Assembly: GCF_030326305.1 (NCBI RefSeq)
Contig: NZ_JACAKB010000014.1
Coordinates: 1-64,000, forward strand
Source: Myroides odoratimimus
GTDB taxonomy: Bacteria > Bacteroidota > Bacteroidia > Flavobacteriales > Flavobacteriaceae
Direction of reading: 5' to 3'
DNA: 64,000 bases
The notes under the pieces are model-generated. The model saw nothing but the letters and a program-made list of their open reading frames with translations. It did no database searches and was not told the DNA's origin. The first letter of the stretch is position 1; each line of letters opens with the position of its first letter. The position numbers and the translations under genes were made by a program. Shown in pieces: positions 36,571 through 46,006 of this stretch.

Positions 36571-39500
36571 CTCTTAATTGCTTTTTTAATTGTCTTTTAT
36601 CTTTACTACGTTCAAATAATTCGCGGAATCTCTCATAACTCATTGTTATTATAAATCCGACACCTGTCTCTACAATTTGACCTTGAAGAGCTACCTCATA
36701 ACGGTTTTTTCTATACACTTTCATTAAATATCTACCGTCTTTTGACAATGCATATTCTAATTCAATATCACCTGCTATATTAGCTGCTTGCTCGTTCTCA
36801 CGAGCATTCCCCTCTACTTCGAAACTACTTCCTACTGTCACTTTTAATCGATCAGAGAATAAGCGTTTTGACACTGCAACATTTAAATCTGTCCTATTCT
36901 CTTTACTTCCTGAAGAGTAATCCTCTGAAGATTCTAAATTAAAGTTAAGTTCTACACCTGCAATTAAGTTACCTGCCAAGTTATTCAACTGATCTGATAA
37001 TAATCTACTCACACTCTGTCTAGCCATAGACCCTGCACTCATTCCTCCAGCACTACTCTCAAAAGGATTCTCACCTATAAATCTGTTTAATAACAATAAC
37101 GCAAATACTTGTTTATTTAGTTCAGACTCATTCTGTCTTAACTGTTCTAACTTCGTCTTCGTATTGCTTAGCACATCTCCTGATACACTTGTAATTCCTT
37201 CTTTTAGTTGCACATCGAAAGATATCTCGGGTTTCAGTAATTCTCCTTCCATCTTTAATAAAGCTTGGAATGGTATCTTCTGCTTATACATATTTTGCTG
37301 TGTAGGAGATAGACTGCTTAGCTGATTTCCTAATAGATCTATCGGAGCAGTCTTTGTCTCATAGATAGCAGTTAAGTGTAGATTAGCATCTGTAGGATCT
37401 CCTGCCCAGATAATATAACTTCCTTTTTCAATCTCAAATTTTCTCTTCATCATATTGAAAGACAAATCATAAGAACCTTGAGAGAACTCATATCTTCCAG
37501 CCAAAGTTACTTTACCTGATGGATCAATTCCTCCTACTAAGTCCGCCTCTCCTTTTAATATGATCTTATCTCCACTTGATTTATCCATTATCATAGTAAA
37601 ACTAGCTTCTTTATCTACTTTAATCGAAACAGATACATCTAACCCTTTTAATGCTGAATTATTAAAATCTTCTTCATACTTTCTCATTTCAGCTAATTGT
37701 AAGCTATGCTGATCTACGAACTCTACAATACCTTCTCTATCTGCTATACTAGGATCTTCCTGTGGTAATACAAATGAGAAATCTGTCTTCTTACCGACTT
37801 CTATTCCTCCAGTAACAATAGGTTTATTTAAATCTCCTTTTATCTTAATATCACTGTCAAAAACCAATTTACCATAATACATCTCATTATCTTTAGACGT
37901 AGAGTTCACTGCTTTAAAATCAACTGCCTTAATACTTAGGTTAAAAGCAAAATCTTGATATGATTTAGTAAGTACCTGCCCATCTACCACTAGTAGATTT
38001 CCATCTGTATCTGTGATACTAAACTTATCTAATTCTATCCCTCTATTTGTAAAAGAAATCTTTTCGTTAATTTTTCTAAAGTCAGCGTTTAATCCATTTA
38101 CATGAAAACCTATATCATTAAAGTTCATAGCTCCTAATATTTTAGGATCTGTAAACTTCCCTCCTATTTTTAGATTACCTGAGAAGAATCCTTCTGCTTC
38201 TGATAACTGTTCTTTAGCAAAATACTCTATCGCTGCCATTTGGAACTTAGCTAAGTTCACATTCATATTCATCTCCTGAGTATCAGCATCAGCCCATCCG
38301 TCGATAGATATCTTATTCTCTCCTCCTTGTAAAGTAATATCAGTTATAAACTTACTCGCACTCTCATTCTTAACGCCAACATGTAAGTCTCCTAGCCCTA
38401 TTTCCATCACGTGTAGTTTAGAAATATCAATATCTGAGATAAATCTAAAGTCTGTTACCAAATCTTTTAGATACACCTCACCATCAATAAATCCACTAGC
38501 TAAAAGCACATCTTTTTTAATCATTTTAGTCAAACTCTCAATGCTAAAATCATTGAATGACAACTTCATTGGACTATTGGCTACTTCATCTTTAGATTCT
38601 ATTGCTAAAAGACTATTATTATACGCTAGTTTAAAGTCTTTTGCATAGAAACCATCGGGTTTAAGTATAAATCTATTATTAGGGTCAACAGTCCACTTTT
38701 GATAATCTAACACAAAACCATCAGGTCGCAAATGATGAATCAGATCTCCCTCTTTTGTACTGACTTCTCCAGCTATTAAATAACAAGGAGCTCCTGTCTT
38801 ATCTTTTAAATTTAAGTTATAACTTAAAGTATTATTTTTAATATCCCCCTCTAGAGCCAGACGTTTTAATGCTATACTAGCATTAGCAATGCGCTCTATG
38901 TCTAAAGCGTAGGTAAGGGCGCCATCGACTGGCTTAACATCAACAGAAATATTATTTATCTCATTCTCTCCATATTCGATTAAAGGAATAGTACCTTGCA
39001 AACTGATATAATTAGAATCAGACTCATATCGTCCACTAAACTGTATAGGTTGTAATTCTTTTAAATCAGGCAATACAGAATGGATAATACCATTATCCTT
39101 AACCTTCAGCGTATAAGCAAAGAAATGGTTTGGCAAAGGCTTAGAAGCATCCTCTATTAGCTCTTTTTGCTGTTTTTCTTCTACCTCATTATTGAAATAG
39201 CTCTTCAATGAATTAGTAAATAAATCTGCCAATAGAGTCATCTTATACTCTCCTTGCATACCAAACTCTACTAATTCAGAGTTTAAGTGTAAAGATTTTT
39301 TTACTCCATTTGTTACAGCCTTAACTTCGATCGGTTTTAGTGTGATTACCTGTTCTTTTGTACCATAAGACAAATCGCTAACTACTATTGTTCCGTCTAA
39401 ATCATCTGGAACGATATTACTTAGCTCTGTCTGTATTTTAGCTTTAAACACTGCAGGAGCATCCACTAGTTTTAGTCGATATAAATCAATATGCTTAAAG

Positions 39501-41614
39501 TCTGCTAATAAGTCTAAACTGATATTATAATCTGTCCATTTTCCATTTGCATCAATAGCAAAGTTTAAATTAGGATCGTCATTAACTGAAGTGACTTGAT
39601 AACTTCCCTTCTCTAAGACAGCATCTAATTGTATATTGTTATAAGTATAATCATTATAAGTAGCACTAACTACTTTTACACCACCTTTTGCTACAGCTTT
39701 ATCTGGATCAAAACCAACACCATTAGCCTTAAAAGACATCGTTAAAGCTCCGATAGAATCATTCTTTAAAATATGCCCTAATTCTAAATTTTGAAGGTTT
39801 GCTTCTACACTATATTTCTCACTTCCCTTTTTGTGTTGATCGAAGAACACTTTTACATCTGCATTACCAGAAGTCGTTTTAAGGGCTAATTGAGACTGTA
39901 TAGCCTTCATTCCTCCCTTTACATTACCTGATAGCGATAAGTGCGAAGGAATCGCTATATTCGCTGGCAACACACCTTTTGGTGCGATGCTAAAGATATC
40001 CTTAGCAGAAGTCTGAAATTTATTCAGTTTTAAATCTACTATCGCTTTTTCAGGAGTAGTAGCTCCTTTTATATTTCCAACCACATTGATAGTTGTAGAC
40101 TGTAATCCAGTCAATAAAAACTGTTCGATAGACAAATCCCCTACTATACCTTTTGCTTTGATGTCTACAGCTAAATTTTTATTGGTTAAACTTGTTAATC
40201 CAGCTTCTTCAAAAACAGTAGGCATGGCTAGGTATACATCTCTTAGTCCTAGATAAGACTCTTTTATCAGTACGTCCACAGAGGTATCCTCTAAATGCTC
40301 TGACAGCTTATTTACATCTCTATAATTCAACGTTACATTAGCGTCAAACTTAGAGTTAGGAGTTTCTAAAATGAAGTCTTTGATAAAAGTAGTTTGATCG
40401 CCATATAGAAAATAAGTTTTGAACTTATCTACTTGCAACCCGCTCTTTTCTTTAAAAGAAAACCCCTCTAGATTTCCTCTTATCACATTAGGAGAAAACT
40501 GAAAATCTTTTAAATCAAAATTAATATCTGTAAAAGCGATATGATTAGGGTCTAACCCAAAAGATAATGCCTTAAAATTATCGTTGTCAAACTTGACATC
40601 AATAGAGTTTAGAGCAAATTCTTTTATGCCTAGTTTCCATGGAGCAGACTCATCCACGACAGGAGCACTTTCCTCTTCTTTTACAGATTCACTAGCCTTA
40701 ATAGTTATAGGAAGTAAATGAACTACAGCCTTAGTATCATCTAAGCGGATCTCTTTTAAATCTATCTGTTGATTCTTTAAATCAATTTGCTCAAATGTAG
40801 TTTTAAAAGCTCCTAACGCAAGATTAGCATATAACCTACTCTCCTTATCCTCAAAAACGATATTACTATCTGTCCACTCTATAGTTCCTAAATCTACTAT
40901 AGGCATCACAGAAGTATTCGACTCTTCCTCTATCGGCTCTACAACTAACTGTGCTGCCTCAATAGAAGCCTGAGAAGGCAATTCTTTTTTATAATTTAAA
41001 TCTATTCCCGCAATCGCAATCTTAGGAATAGCAAATTTCATCTCCTCTAAATCAAATTGTTTAAAACGTGTAATAAATCTCTTTAAACCAAATGAGACGT
41101 GATGACCATCATAATCATCATTGTACTTCACCTGGATATCGCTAAGGCTTATCTCGCCTACATCTATAGCCATAGAACTACTGTCCTCTTTATCCTCTTC
41201 TTCCTCTGAAGCGAAGGCTTCGATGATATAATCAAAGTTAAAGCGTCCTAGACTATCGCGTTTAATATCTGTCTTTAGTCCATCTAACTGAACACTATTG
41301 ACATTGACAGAGCTCTTCAGTAGAGCGAATAAGCTAATATCTACACCTAGATAATTAGTATATAACAAAGTATCCTTCTGCTGAGACTCAACATAAAGAT
41401 TCTTAACCACTATTTTTTTAGGAAAGGCAATCTCTATCCTATCTAAGGACACAGGGGTACCTATCTTATCCTGTACAAAGGTGATTGCAAAATCCTTCAC
41501 CTTATTTTGGACAGCAGGTATCTGTATCGCAACGATAAGAAGTAGTAATATTAGAAATAAACTAAGTAAGAACCAGCCTAGTATCTTACCTATTTTAATT
41601 GTTATCTTCTTCAA
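36551..41614 (-). CDS. tamB: Translocation/assembly module protein TamB
   Basis: A very large AsmA/TamB-family protein (about 1,687 residues) anchored by one N-terminal helix (WFLLSLFLILLLLIVAIQI). It then has an AsmA-like start (NKVKDFAITFVQDKIGTPVS), a long beta-rich body that forms a hydrophobic groove spanning the periplasm, and the conserved C-terminal TamB domain (GRYEFSQGSYDLSF; LLLNRF; GKEVGVGFIITMSYERF-like end). It acts with TamL and is implicated in phospholipid transport. No ATG start exists: the frame opens with TTG at 41641 or TTG at 41614. I prefer 41614 (reading KKITIKIGKI) because a promoter box lies at 41630-41637. Confidence 0.93.
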   Translation of the reverse strand: MKKITIKIGKILGWFLLSLFLILLLLIVAIQIPAVQNKVKDFAITFVQDKIGTPVSLDRIEIAFPKKIVVKNLYVESQQKDTLLYTNYLGVDISLFALLKSSVNVNSVQLDGLKTDIKRDSLGRFNFDYIIEAFASEEEEDKEDSSSMAIDVGEISLSDIQVKYNDDYDGHHVSFGLKRFITRFKQFDLEEMKFAIPKIAIAGIDLNYKKELPSQASIEAAQLVVEPIEEESNTSVMPIVDLGTIEWTDSNIVFEDKESRLYANLALGAFKTTFEQIDLKNQQIDLKEIRLDDTKAVVHLLPITIKASESVKEEESAPVVDESAPWKLGIKEFALNSIDVKFDNDNFKALSFGLDPNHIAFTDINFDLKDFQFSPNVIRGNLEGFSFKEKSGLQVDKFKTYFLYGDQTTFIKDFILETPNSKFDANVTLNYRDVNKLSEHLEDTSVDVLIKESYLGLRDVYLAMPTVFEEAGLTSLTNKNLAVDIKAKGIVGDLSIEQFLLTGLQSTTINVVGNIKGATTPEKAIVDLKLNKFQTSAKDIFSIAPKGVLPANIAIPSHLSLSGNVKGGMKAIQSQLALKTTSGNADVKVFFDQHKKGSEKYSVEANLQNLELGHILKNDSIGALTMSFKANGVGFDPDKAVAKGGVKVVSATYNDYTYNNIQLDAVLEKGSYQVTSVNDDPNLNFAIDANGKWTDYNISLDLLADFKHIDLYRLKLVDAPAVFKAKIQTELSNIVPDDLDGTIVVSDLSYGTKEQVITLKPIEVKAVTNGVKKSLHLNSELVEFGMQGEYKMTLLADLFTNSLKSYFNNEVEEKQQKELIEDASKPLPNHFFAYTLKVKDNGIIHSVLPDLKELQPIQFSGRYESDSNYISLQGTIPLIEYGENEINNISVDVKPVDGALTYALDIERIANASIALKRLALEGDIKNNTLSYNLNLKDKTGAPCYLIAGEVSTKEGDLIHHLRPDGFVLDYQKWTVDPNNRFILKPDGFYAKDFKLAYNNSLLAIESKDEVANSPMKLSFNDFSIESLTKMIKKDVLLASGFIDGEVYLKDLVTDFRFISDIDISKLHVMEIGLGDLHVGVKNESASKFITDITLQGGENKISIDGWADADTQEMNMNVNLAKFQMAAIEYFAKEQLSEAEGFFSGNLKIGGKFTDPKILGAMNFNDIGFHVNGLNADFRKINEKISFTNRGIELDKFSITDTDGNLLVVDGQVLTKSYQDFAFNLSIKAVDFKAVNSTSKDNEMYYGKLVFDSDIKIKGDLNKPIVTGGIEVGKKTDFSFVLPQEDPSIADREGIVEFVDQHSLQLAEMRKYEEDFNNSALKGLDVSVSIKVDKEASFTMIMDKSSGDKIILKGEADLVGGIDPSGKVTLAGRYEFSQGSYDLSFNMMKRKFEIEKGSYIIWAGDPTDANLHLTAIYETKTAPIDLLGNQLSSLSPTQQNMYKQKIPFQALLKMEGELLKPEISFDVQLKEGITSVSGDVLSNTKTKLEQLRQNESELNKQVFALLLLNRFIGENPFESSAGGMSAGSMARQSVSRLLSDQLNNLAGNLIAGVELNFNLESSEDYSSGSKENRTDLNVAVSKRLFSDRLKVTVGSSFEVEGNARENEQAANIAGDIELEYALSKDGRYLMKVYRKNRYEVALQGQIVETGVGFIITMSYERFRELFERSKDKRQLKKQLRDEAKAE

Positions 41615-41629
41615 AACAAATTTTTTATA

Positions 41630-41637
41630 CAAAAATA
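41630..41637 (-). promoter_or_regulatory. Possible promoter -7 box of tamB-tamL
   Basis: Minus strand TATTTTTG matches TAnnTTTG. It lies inside the longest open frame and 16 bases before the second TTG, which favours that start. Confidence 0.4.
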
Positions 41638-41695
41638 ACAAAAATCGTACCTACCCAACAACGATATTCAAAGTAAAAGGAAAAAACTTTAGAGC

Positions 41696-41721
41696 AAAAA
41701 AAAAATCTCCAACACGGAGAT
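41696..41721 (-). terminator. Terminator of the SRP RNA gene
   Basis: Stem ATCTCC (41705-41710) / GGAGAT (41716-41721). Read on the minus strand it is followed by ten T. It lies about 20 bases beyond the SRP RNA. Confidence 0.8.
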
Positions 41722-41739
41722 CTACTAATAAGAAAAAAA

Positions 41740-41835
41740 TGGCAAGCTACCTACATCGCACCGCTACAACCTCAGACCTTTGCTGCGTTCCCACCCTGGA
41801 GGATTAAGAGGGAGCTGGTCGTGTAGGACTTGCCA
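41740..41835 (-). ncRNA. ffs: Bacterial small signal recognition particle RNA (4.5S type)
   Basis: On the minus strand about 96 nt fold into one long hairpin whose ends pair (TGGCAAG ... CTTGCCA). The apical part has the Ffh-binding core: CCAGGGTGGGAACGCAGCAA followed by AGGTCTGAGG, the Bacteroidota version of the conserved GGAA tetraloop and symmetric loop. The RNA joins Ffh to deliver nascent membrane proteins to FtsY. A perfect promoter box at 41839-41846 places the start near 41834, and a hairpin with ten T ends it at about 41700. A short protein frame on the opposite strand here is an artefact. Confidence 0.92.
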
Positions 41836-41838
41836 CTG

Positions 41839-41846
41839 CAAATATA
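41839..41846 (-). promoter_or_regulatory. Promoter -7 box of the SRP RNA gene
   Basis: Minus strand TATATTTG. A TTG about 20 bases upstream (in GCTTGG) serves as the -33 element. The predicted start coincides with the first base of the RNA stem. Confidence 0.7.
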
Positions 41847-41888
41847 CAACGGTTTTTTATTTTTCCAAGCTTTTTCAACTATTAGCAT

Positions 41889-41896
41889 TAGATTTG
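41889..41896 (+). promoter_or_regulatory. Promoter -7 box of the glutaminyl cyclase gene
   Basis: TAGATTTG matches TAnnTTTG, 21 bases upstream of the ATG at 41918, and lies back to back with the SRP RNA promoter about 43 bases away. Confidence 0.55.
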
Positions 41897-41917
41897 TATA
41901 TTGTATCAAATTAAAAA

Positions 41918-43021
41918 ATGACAATGAAAAAATATAACATTCTAGTTCCGTTAGTATTAGGAGTAGCTTTTATGAGCTGTTCGAACAAAAAAAATTTAGA
42001 AAAAAATGTTTTATCTATTGATACTACTCATCTAAAACAGCTATATAAGGGAAATGAAGACATAAAACTGAGTCTAAAAACTACCGAAAATGCGCAAGTA
42101 GACTCTGTAATTTATTACTTCAACGACAAAAAAGTAGGTGCTTCTATCAAAAATGAGGTGTTAAATCTAAACTTAGGTGAACAAAAGTTAGGTAAAACAA
42201 CTATTAAAGCTATCGCGTATGCTGAAAACTCGAATAAAGAATTCACTACAAATATAGAAATAACAGCTCCTAAAGCTCCTGCTTTTTACAGCTATAAATT
42301 AGTAAACACTTATCCTCATGACCAAGAAGCCTATACACAAGGTCTAGAATTCTACAATGGTATTTTATACGAAAGTACAGGTAATGGTGAAGGCGGAGGA
42401 ACAACGAACACTGGAAGAGGAACAGGTAAAAAAGGAATCTCTAGTGTACGTCAAGTAGATTATAAAACAGGTAAAGTCATCAAGATTCACAAACAACCAG
42501 CAGAAATCTTCGGTGAGGGGTGTACTATCCTAAATGGCAAACTATACCAACTAACTTATCAAAACAATGAAGCTCATGTATTCAATGCAGAAACATTAAC
42601 AGAGGAGAAAACACTTCCATATTTTCAGAAGATGGAAGGTTGGGGACTTACGAATGACGGTAAACATCTGTATATGACATCAGGTTCTGAGTTTATCTAT
42701 AAACTAGATCCAGAAACATTTAAAGAAATAGACAGAGTAAGTGTATATACAGATAAGAATGTTATTCCATACGCTAATGAAATGGAATGGGTAGATGGTA
42801 AGATATATGCTAACTTCTATGGACAGAATGCAGTAGCAGTAATCAATCCTCAAACAGGAGCAATAGAAGCTGTTATAGACTTCAGCGAATTACTAAACCT
42901 AACTACATATCACGAAGACAGAGATGTAATGAATGGTATCGCTTATAACCCACAGACTAAGACATTCTTCCTAACAGGTAAAAACTGGAACAAAATGTTC
43001 GAAGTACAGATTATTAAATAA
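41918..43021 (+). CDS. Glutaminyl-peptide cyclotransferase, lipoprotein
   Basis: The enzyme turns N-terminal glutamine of peptides into pyroglutamate (PF05096-type, a five-bladed beta-propeller like papaya QC). A lipoprotein signal ends at FMSC (about Cys22). A short Ig-like region (about 40-125) precedes the catalytic propeller. The latter begins with YSYKLVNTYPHDQEAYTQGL, then FYNGILYESTGNGEGGG, and has YANEMEWVDGKIYANFYG, all typical. Translation may begin at either ATG of MTMKK. It is a single gene and fits the peptide-processing theme of the window. Confidence 0.9.
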   Translation: MTMKKYNILVPLVLGVAFMSCSNKKNLEKNVLSIDTTHLKQLYKGNEDIKLSLKTTENAQVDSVIYYFNDKKVGASIKNEVLNLNLGEQKLGKTTIKAIAYAENSNKEFTTNIEITAPKAPAFYSYKLVNTYPHDQEAYTQGLEFYNGILYESTGNGEGGGTTNTGRGTGKKGISSVRQVDYKTGKVIKIHKQPAEIFGEGCTILNGKLYQLTYQNNEAHVFNAETLTEEKTLPYFQKMEGWGLTNDGKHLYMTSGSEFIYKLDPETFKEIDRVSVYTDKNVIPYANEMEWVDGKIYANFYGQNAVAVINPQTGAIEAVIDFSELLNLTTYHEDRDVMNGIAYNPQTKTFFLTGKNWNKMFEVQIIK

Positions 43022-43066
43022 TTTAGGGAACTGAAAACAGAAAACAGGGAACTATAAACTGATAAC

Positions 43067-43096
43067 AAAAAATGCTGACCGTAGTCAGCATTTTTT
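43067..43096. terminator. Bidirectional terminator
   Basis: 13-bp stem AAAAAATGCTGAC (43067-43079) / GTCAGCATTTTTT (43084-43096) with loop CGTA, between convergent genes. Confidence 0.9.
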
Positions 43097-43109
43097 ATGA
43101 TATATTTTT

Positions 43110-44099
43110 TTATTCTTCTTCCCAGTAATCACTACCAAAACCAATCTTAAGAAAATCTAATTGTTCGTTATATACAAAGTGAATGCCATGCTCACCCTCC
43201 CAATAACAATCGTTATAGTGAATAAAAACAAGCTGTTCTTCTGCATTTAATGCTATTCTTATATGATTAGGAGGAGCCACTAATTGCCATAATAATTCTC
43301 TATTCTCATTAGCTTTTTCTAATACTAAATCATTTTCATATTCTGCATCATAGTCTTGCCAAGCTACATCAAAAGAATCCCCCAAAGCGCTAATAACAGC
43401 TACATAAATCTCATTTTTATTCTTCTGCTCATATTCTTTTATGCAGTTTACTAACCTTTCCTCTATCCCTTCTATTGCAAATAATTCTTCTGATACGGAA
43501 ATACGACACCCATGATGTCTTCCCCATATTGATGAAGATACAAAACTAATACTTACCCATTCGTACACATCTTCACTATAATAAAATTCCAAATTTGAAT
43601 TGAGTAACTTATACTCCGCTTTTATAGGAGTTCTACTATCATTTAAGTCTCGTGAAACCCAATTTCCATCTACAGTAAACAGTACTGATAAATGGGTATC
43701 AAAGCCTGAAATATCAAATTTAATAGACCATTCTTCTACATCTTCATCCAATAAAACGATAATTTCCACATCTAAACAATCCCAAAGTTGCTGAGGAGAT
43801 ATACCTTCTACTGGTGTAGTGTAAATATATTTTTGTTCATCAAAATCATACCCCTTCTTTAGTATTAATTGATGATATAAGTAAGTAGTAAATCTTTCAA
43901 AAGTAACCTTCCATTTTACAGAAAGAACTTGTTCAACAAATGAGTCTACTTGATTAATCAACTGACTATTTTCACTTAAGAAATAACTGTCCAAAATAAC
44001 ATCACTAAAAATGCTATCTGCTATTTGTAGTTTATTCTCAAACTTCCAACTTGCAAACTGAATAGGAATTAAATTCCCCAAATACTTAGAAAACGTCAT
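43110..44099 (-). CDS. Unrecognised acidic protein
   Basis: A 329-residue soluble protein rich in Glu, Asp, Trp and Tyr, without signal peptide. The C terminus (HYNDCYWEGEHGIHFVYNE, then GFGSDYWEEE) has the W-E-x-EHGI pattern seen in some DUF6985-like proteins of toxin-immunity neighbourhoods; I cannot verify this from memory. A helix-rich part (about 30-90) is followed by beta strands. It is a single-gene unit closed by a strong terminator. The function is unknown. Confidence 0.6.
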   Translation of the reverse strand: MTFSKYLGNLIPIQFASWKFENKLQIADSIFSDVILDSYFLSENSQLINQVDSFVEQVLSVKWKVTFERFTTYLYHQLILKKGYDFDEQKYIYTTPVEGISPQQLWDCLDVEIIVLLDEDVEEWSIKFDISGFDTHLSVLFTVDGNWVSRDLNDSRTPIKAEYKLLNSNLEFYYSEDVYEWVSISFVSSSIWGRHHGCRISVSEELFAIEGIEERLVNCIKEYEQKNKNEIYVAVISALGDSFDVAWQDYDAEYENDLVLEKANENRELLWQLVAPPNHIRIALNAEEQLVFIHYNDCYWEGEHGIHFVYNEQLDFLKIGFGSDYWEEE

Positions 44100-44177
44100 A
44101 TACTATTGATTAATATGATAGACTAAACGGTTTTACAAAAAAACATCCTCACAAAAAAACACCTTCACAAAAATCCT

Positions 44178-44852
44178 CTACTCATACAGACTCACCCCAT
44201 TCACATCAGTAGTCAGTACATCTGACATATAGTCAAATAATGGTCTCATCGCTATAAATGTCTTGATCACCTCCTCTTTAAAGTTAGGCGCTAATACCTC
44301 TTTATCCGTAAAAGAACGCATCACAAGATACTGCTTCTTGCGCAATAAATCGATAGCAGGATGCTCCTTGTCAAATCCCTTAGGAACAGTCTTTAGCTCC
44401 TCCCCTTGTAGTTCTCCGAAGTACTTCTGAAATTGCTCCTCTGCTATAATCTCACGAAGTTCACTATCATCCATAGCGATCTCCTTGCGGATGCGCAGTA
44501 AGTCTTCCTTATTAGGCTCCCAAAAGCCACCCCCTACAAAACTGCGTCCTGGTTCTATATTTACATAATATCCTCCTCTAAGCAGCGGCTTAGTACGTCC
44601 TAAGTGCAGTCCAAAATAAGTCTTATAAGGTGTTTTGTCCTTAGAGAAGCGTACATCTCTATAGATACGGTGTACGTGTAATAGGTCTATACTATCGTGC
44701 TGTAACATCTCATCGTGCACTACTTTAAAGAAAGCCTTCACCTCAGCGAATAGCTTATCGAATTCTGGCTTATGATCTGCAAACCAAGGTTTATTATTAT
44801 TCTGACTTAACGTCACTAAGAAATCTATATGTTCTTTTTTTAACTGTTTCAT
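44178..44852 (-). CDS. DUF2461 family protein
   Basis: A 224-residue cytoplasmic protein of the widespread DUF2461 (TIGR02453) family, whose biochemical role is not known. Conserved pieces include the start FLVTLSQNNNKPWFADHKPE, the RIYRDVRFSKDKTPYKTYFG block and GGYYVNIEPGRSFVGGGFW. Its ATG overlaps the stop codon of the upstream glycosylase gene by four bases (44849-44852), so the two are translationally coupled. That link hints at a housekeeping or repair role, but this is only guilt by association. Confidence 0.88.
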   Translation of the reverse strand: MKQLKKEHIDFLVTLSQNNNKPWFADHKPEFDKLFAEVKAFFKVVHDEMLQHDSIDLLHVHRIYRDVRFSKDKTPYKTYFGLHLGRTKPLLRGGYYVNIEPGRSFVGGGFWEPNKEDLLRIRKEIAMDDSELREIIAEEQFQKYFGELQGEELKTVPKGFDKEHPAIDLLRKKQYLVMRSFTDKEVLAPNFKEEVIKTFIAMRPLFDYMSDVLTTDVNGVSLYE

Positions 44853-45346
44853 ACTTTATGTTTTAATTCTTGCCAATGAGCTAATTTTTCTTCAAAACTC
44901 ATCTGTGCATTTGCCCCACTCGGCGAAGGTAAAGTTAGTAAAGATACTCCCTCTATCTGCCCTATGTATTTGTCAAAATATTGCCTTGCCTTTTGACTGG
45001 AGAATACGATTGTATCGATATGGGGATATTCCATCAGTAATCCCTTGATATCATTAGCTTTTTCTGCGATAATATCACTGTCTAAGCTACTCTTGCGCTC
45101 ACAAGACTGCAAGACATCCCATAAGGCAATTCTATTTCGCTGAAGCAAATCGAGCTTATCCATATACACATCGCTATACTCTTCTCGAAAAACACTAAAT
45201 AATATCTTCCAAAACACATTCTGCTTATTGCCGTAATACTCCTGAAAGTCTAACGATTTAATACTCGGCATCGTACCCAATATCAATACTTTAGCTTCAT
45301 CAAACACCACAGGTTTAAAAGAATGTATTCTACCCACTTCACTCAT
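44849..45346 (-). CDS. DNA-deoxyinosine (hypoxanthine-DNA) glycosylase, UDG superfamily
   Basis: A 165-residue base-excision repair enzyme that removes hypoxanthine arising from adenine deamination. Motifs of UDG family 6 are visible: LILGTMPSIKSLDFQEYYGN and KQNVFW at the N terminus (active-site region), and LTLPSPSGANA (the DNA-intercalating loop) near the C terminus. The length is typical. A TATCTTTG promoter box ends 4 bases before the ATG, implying a leaderless mRNA. It forms an operon with the overlapping DUF2461 gene. Confidence 0.87.
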   Translation of the reverse strand: MSEVGRIHSFKPVVFDEAKVLILGTMPSIKSLDFQEYYGNKQNVFWKILFSVFREEYSDVYMDKLDLLQRNRIALWDVLQSCERKSSLDSDIIAEKANDIKGLLMEYPHIDTIVFSSQKARQYFDKYIGQIEGVSLLTLPSPSGANAQMSFEEKLAHWQELKHKV

Positions 45347-45350
45347 ATCC

Positions 45351-45358
45351 CAAAGATA
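45351..45358 (-). promoter_or_regulatory. Promoter -7 box of the glycosylase-DUF2461 operon
   Basis: Minus strand TATCTTTG, a perfect TAnnTTTG match ending 4 bases before the ATG at 45346. Transcription is expected to start at or next to the start codon. Confidence 0.5.
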
Positions 45359-46006
45359 TTAATTTTTATCTCAACGAAATAGCTATCAATTCTTTGCTGC
45401 TTATTTTGCTATAATTTAGAACAATCCCCTAAGCTTCATTTTATTTAAAAATTGTTTTAGAGCTCACTCCCTATTTTTGATAAGCCCAGTATTCCTTCTA
45501 CAACAACACACTAAAAAAAGCATCTCATTTTTTTTATTTTTCACTAAAAAAGCGTTCTAAAAATGGCTCTTAAATATTCTATTTACTCACTTTTTTACAA
45601 AAACAGCCTAAAAACAGCTTCTATCACATTAATATTTTAAAAAAGAGGTGCATTTTTTTTAGCACCAAAAAACAACTAAAACATTATATAACAACATATT
45701 AAACCAAAACAATATAAAATCTATGAAAACATAAAACAGCTCTTAACCCTAGTGAATACAAGCCTTGTTTTGATTTCCTTCGACAATACATGGACAATAA
45801 CCCGAGAATGGTGGACTAGAGAGGTTGTTTGTCCAAGAATTGTTCTTTTACTCTCCTGCTATTCTCCTTTTATTAAAATTTAAAATACATTGAAGATTCT
45901 ATCTAAACTGAAATAGAATAATATCCACATAAAAACTATGTAGTACCAAGAGTGTTTTTAAGTTTACTCCTAAAAGAATGAATATATTTCCCTCTAAACT
46001 GAGTGC
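45359..46006. other. Long gene-free AT-rich stretch
   Basis: About 650 bases with no ORF of protein-like composition on either strand and no recognisable RNA gene. An imperfect inverted repeat TGGACAA (45791-45797) / TTGTCCA (45829-45835), extended by AACC/GGTT, is the only notable structure, in a locally GC-richer patch (about 45745-45840). It could be a degraded gene, an unknown RNA or a regulatory region. Confidence 0.4.

Noticed and set aside
41481-41807. Plus-strand open frame of 108 codons across the tamB start and SRP RNA
   Set aside because: It runs antisense to tamB and through the structured SRP RNA and its terminator. Its composition is not protein-like.
43021-43066. Short repeats GGGAACTGAAAACAGAAAACAGGGAACT after the cyclase gene
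   Set aside because: Simple purine-rich low-complexity sequence next to a terminator; no unit recurs enough to be called a repeat family.
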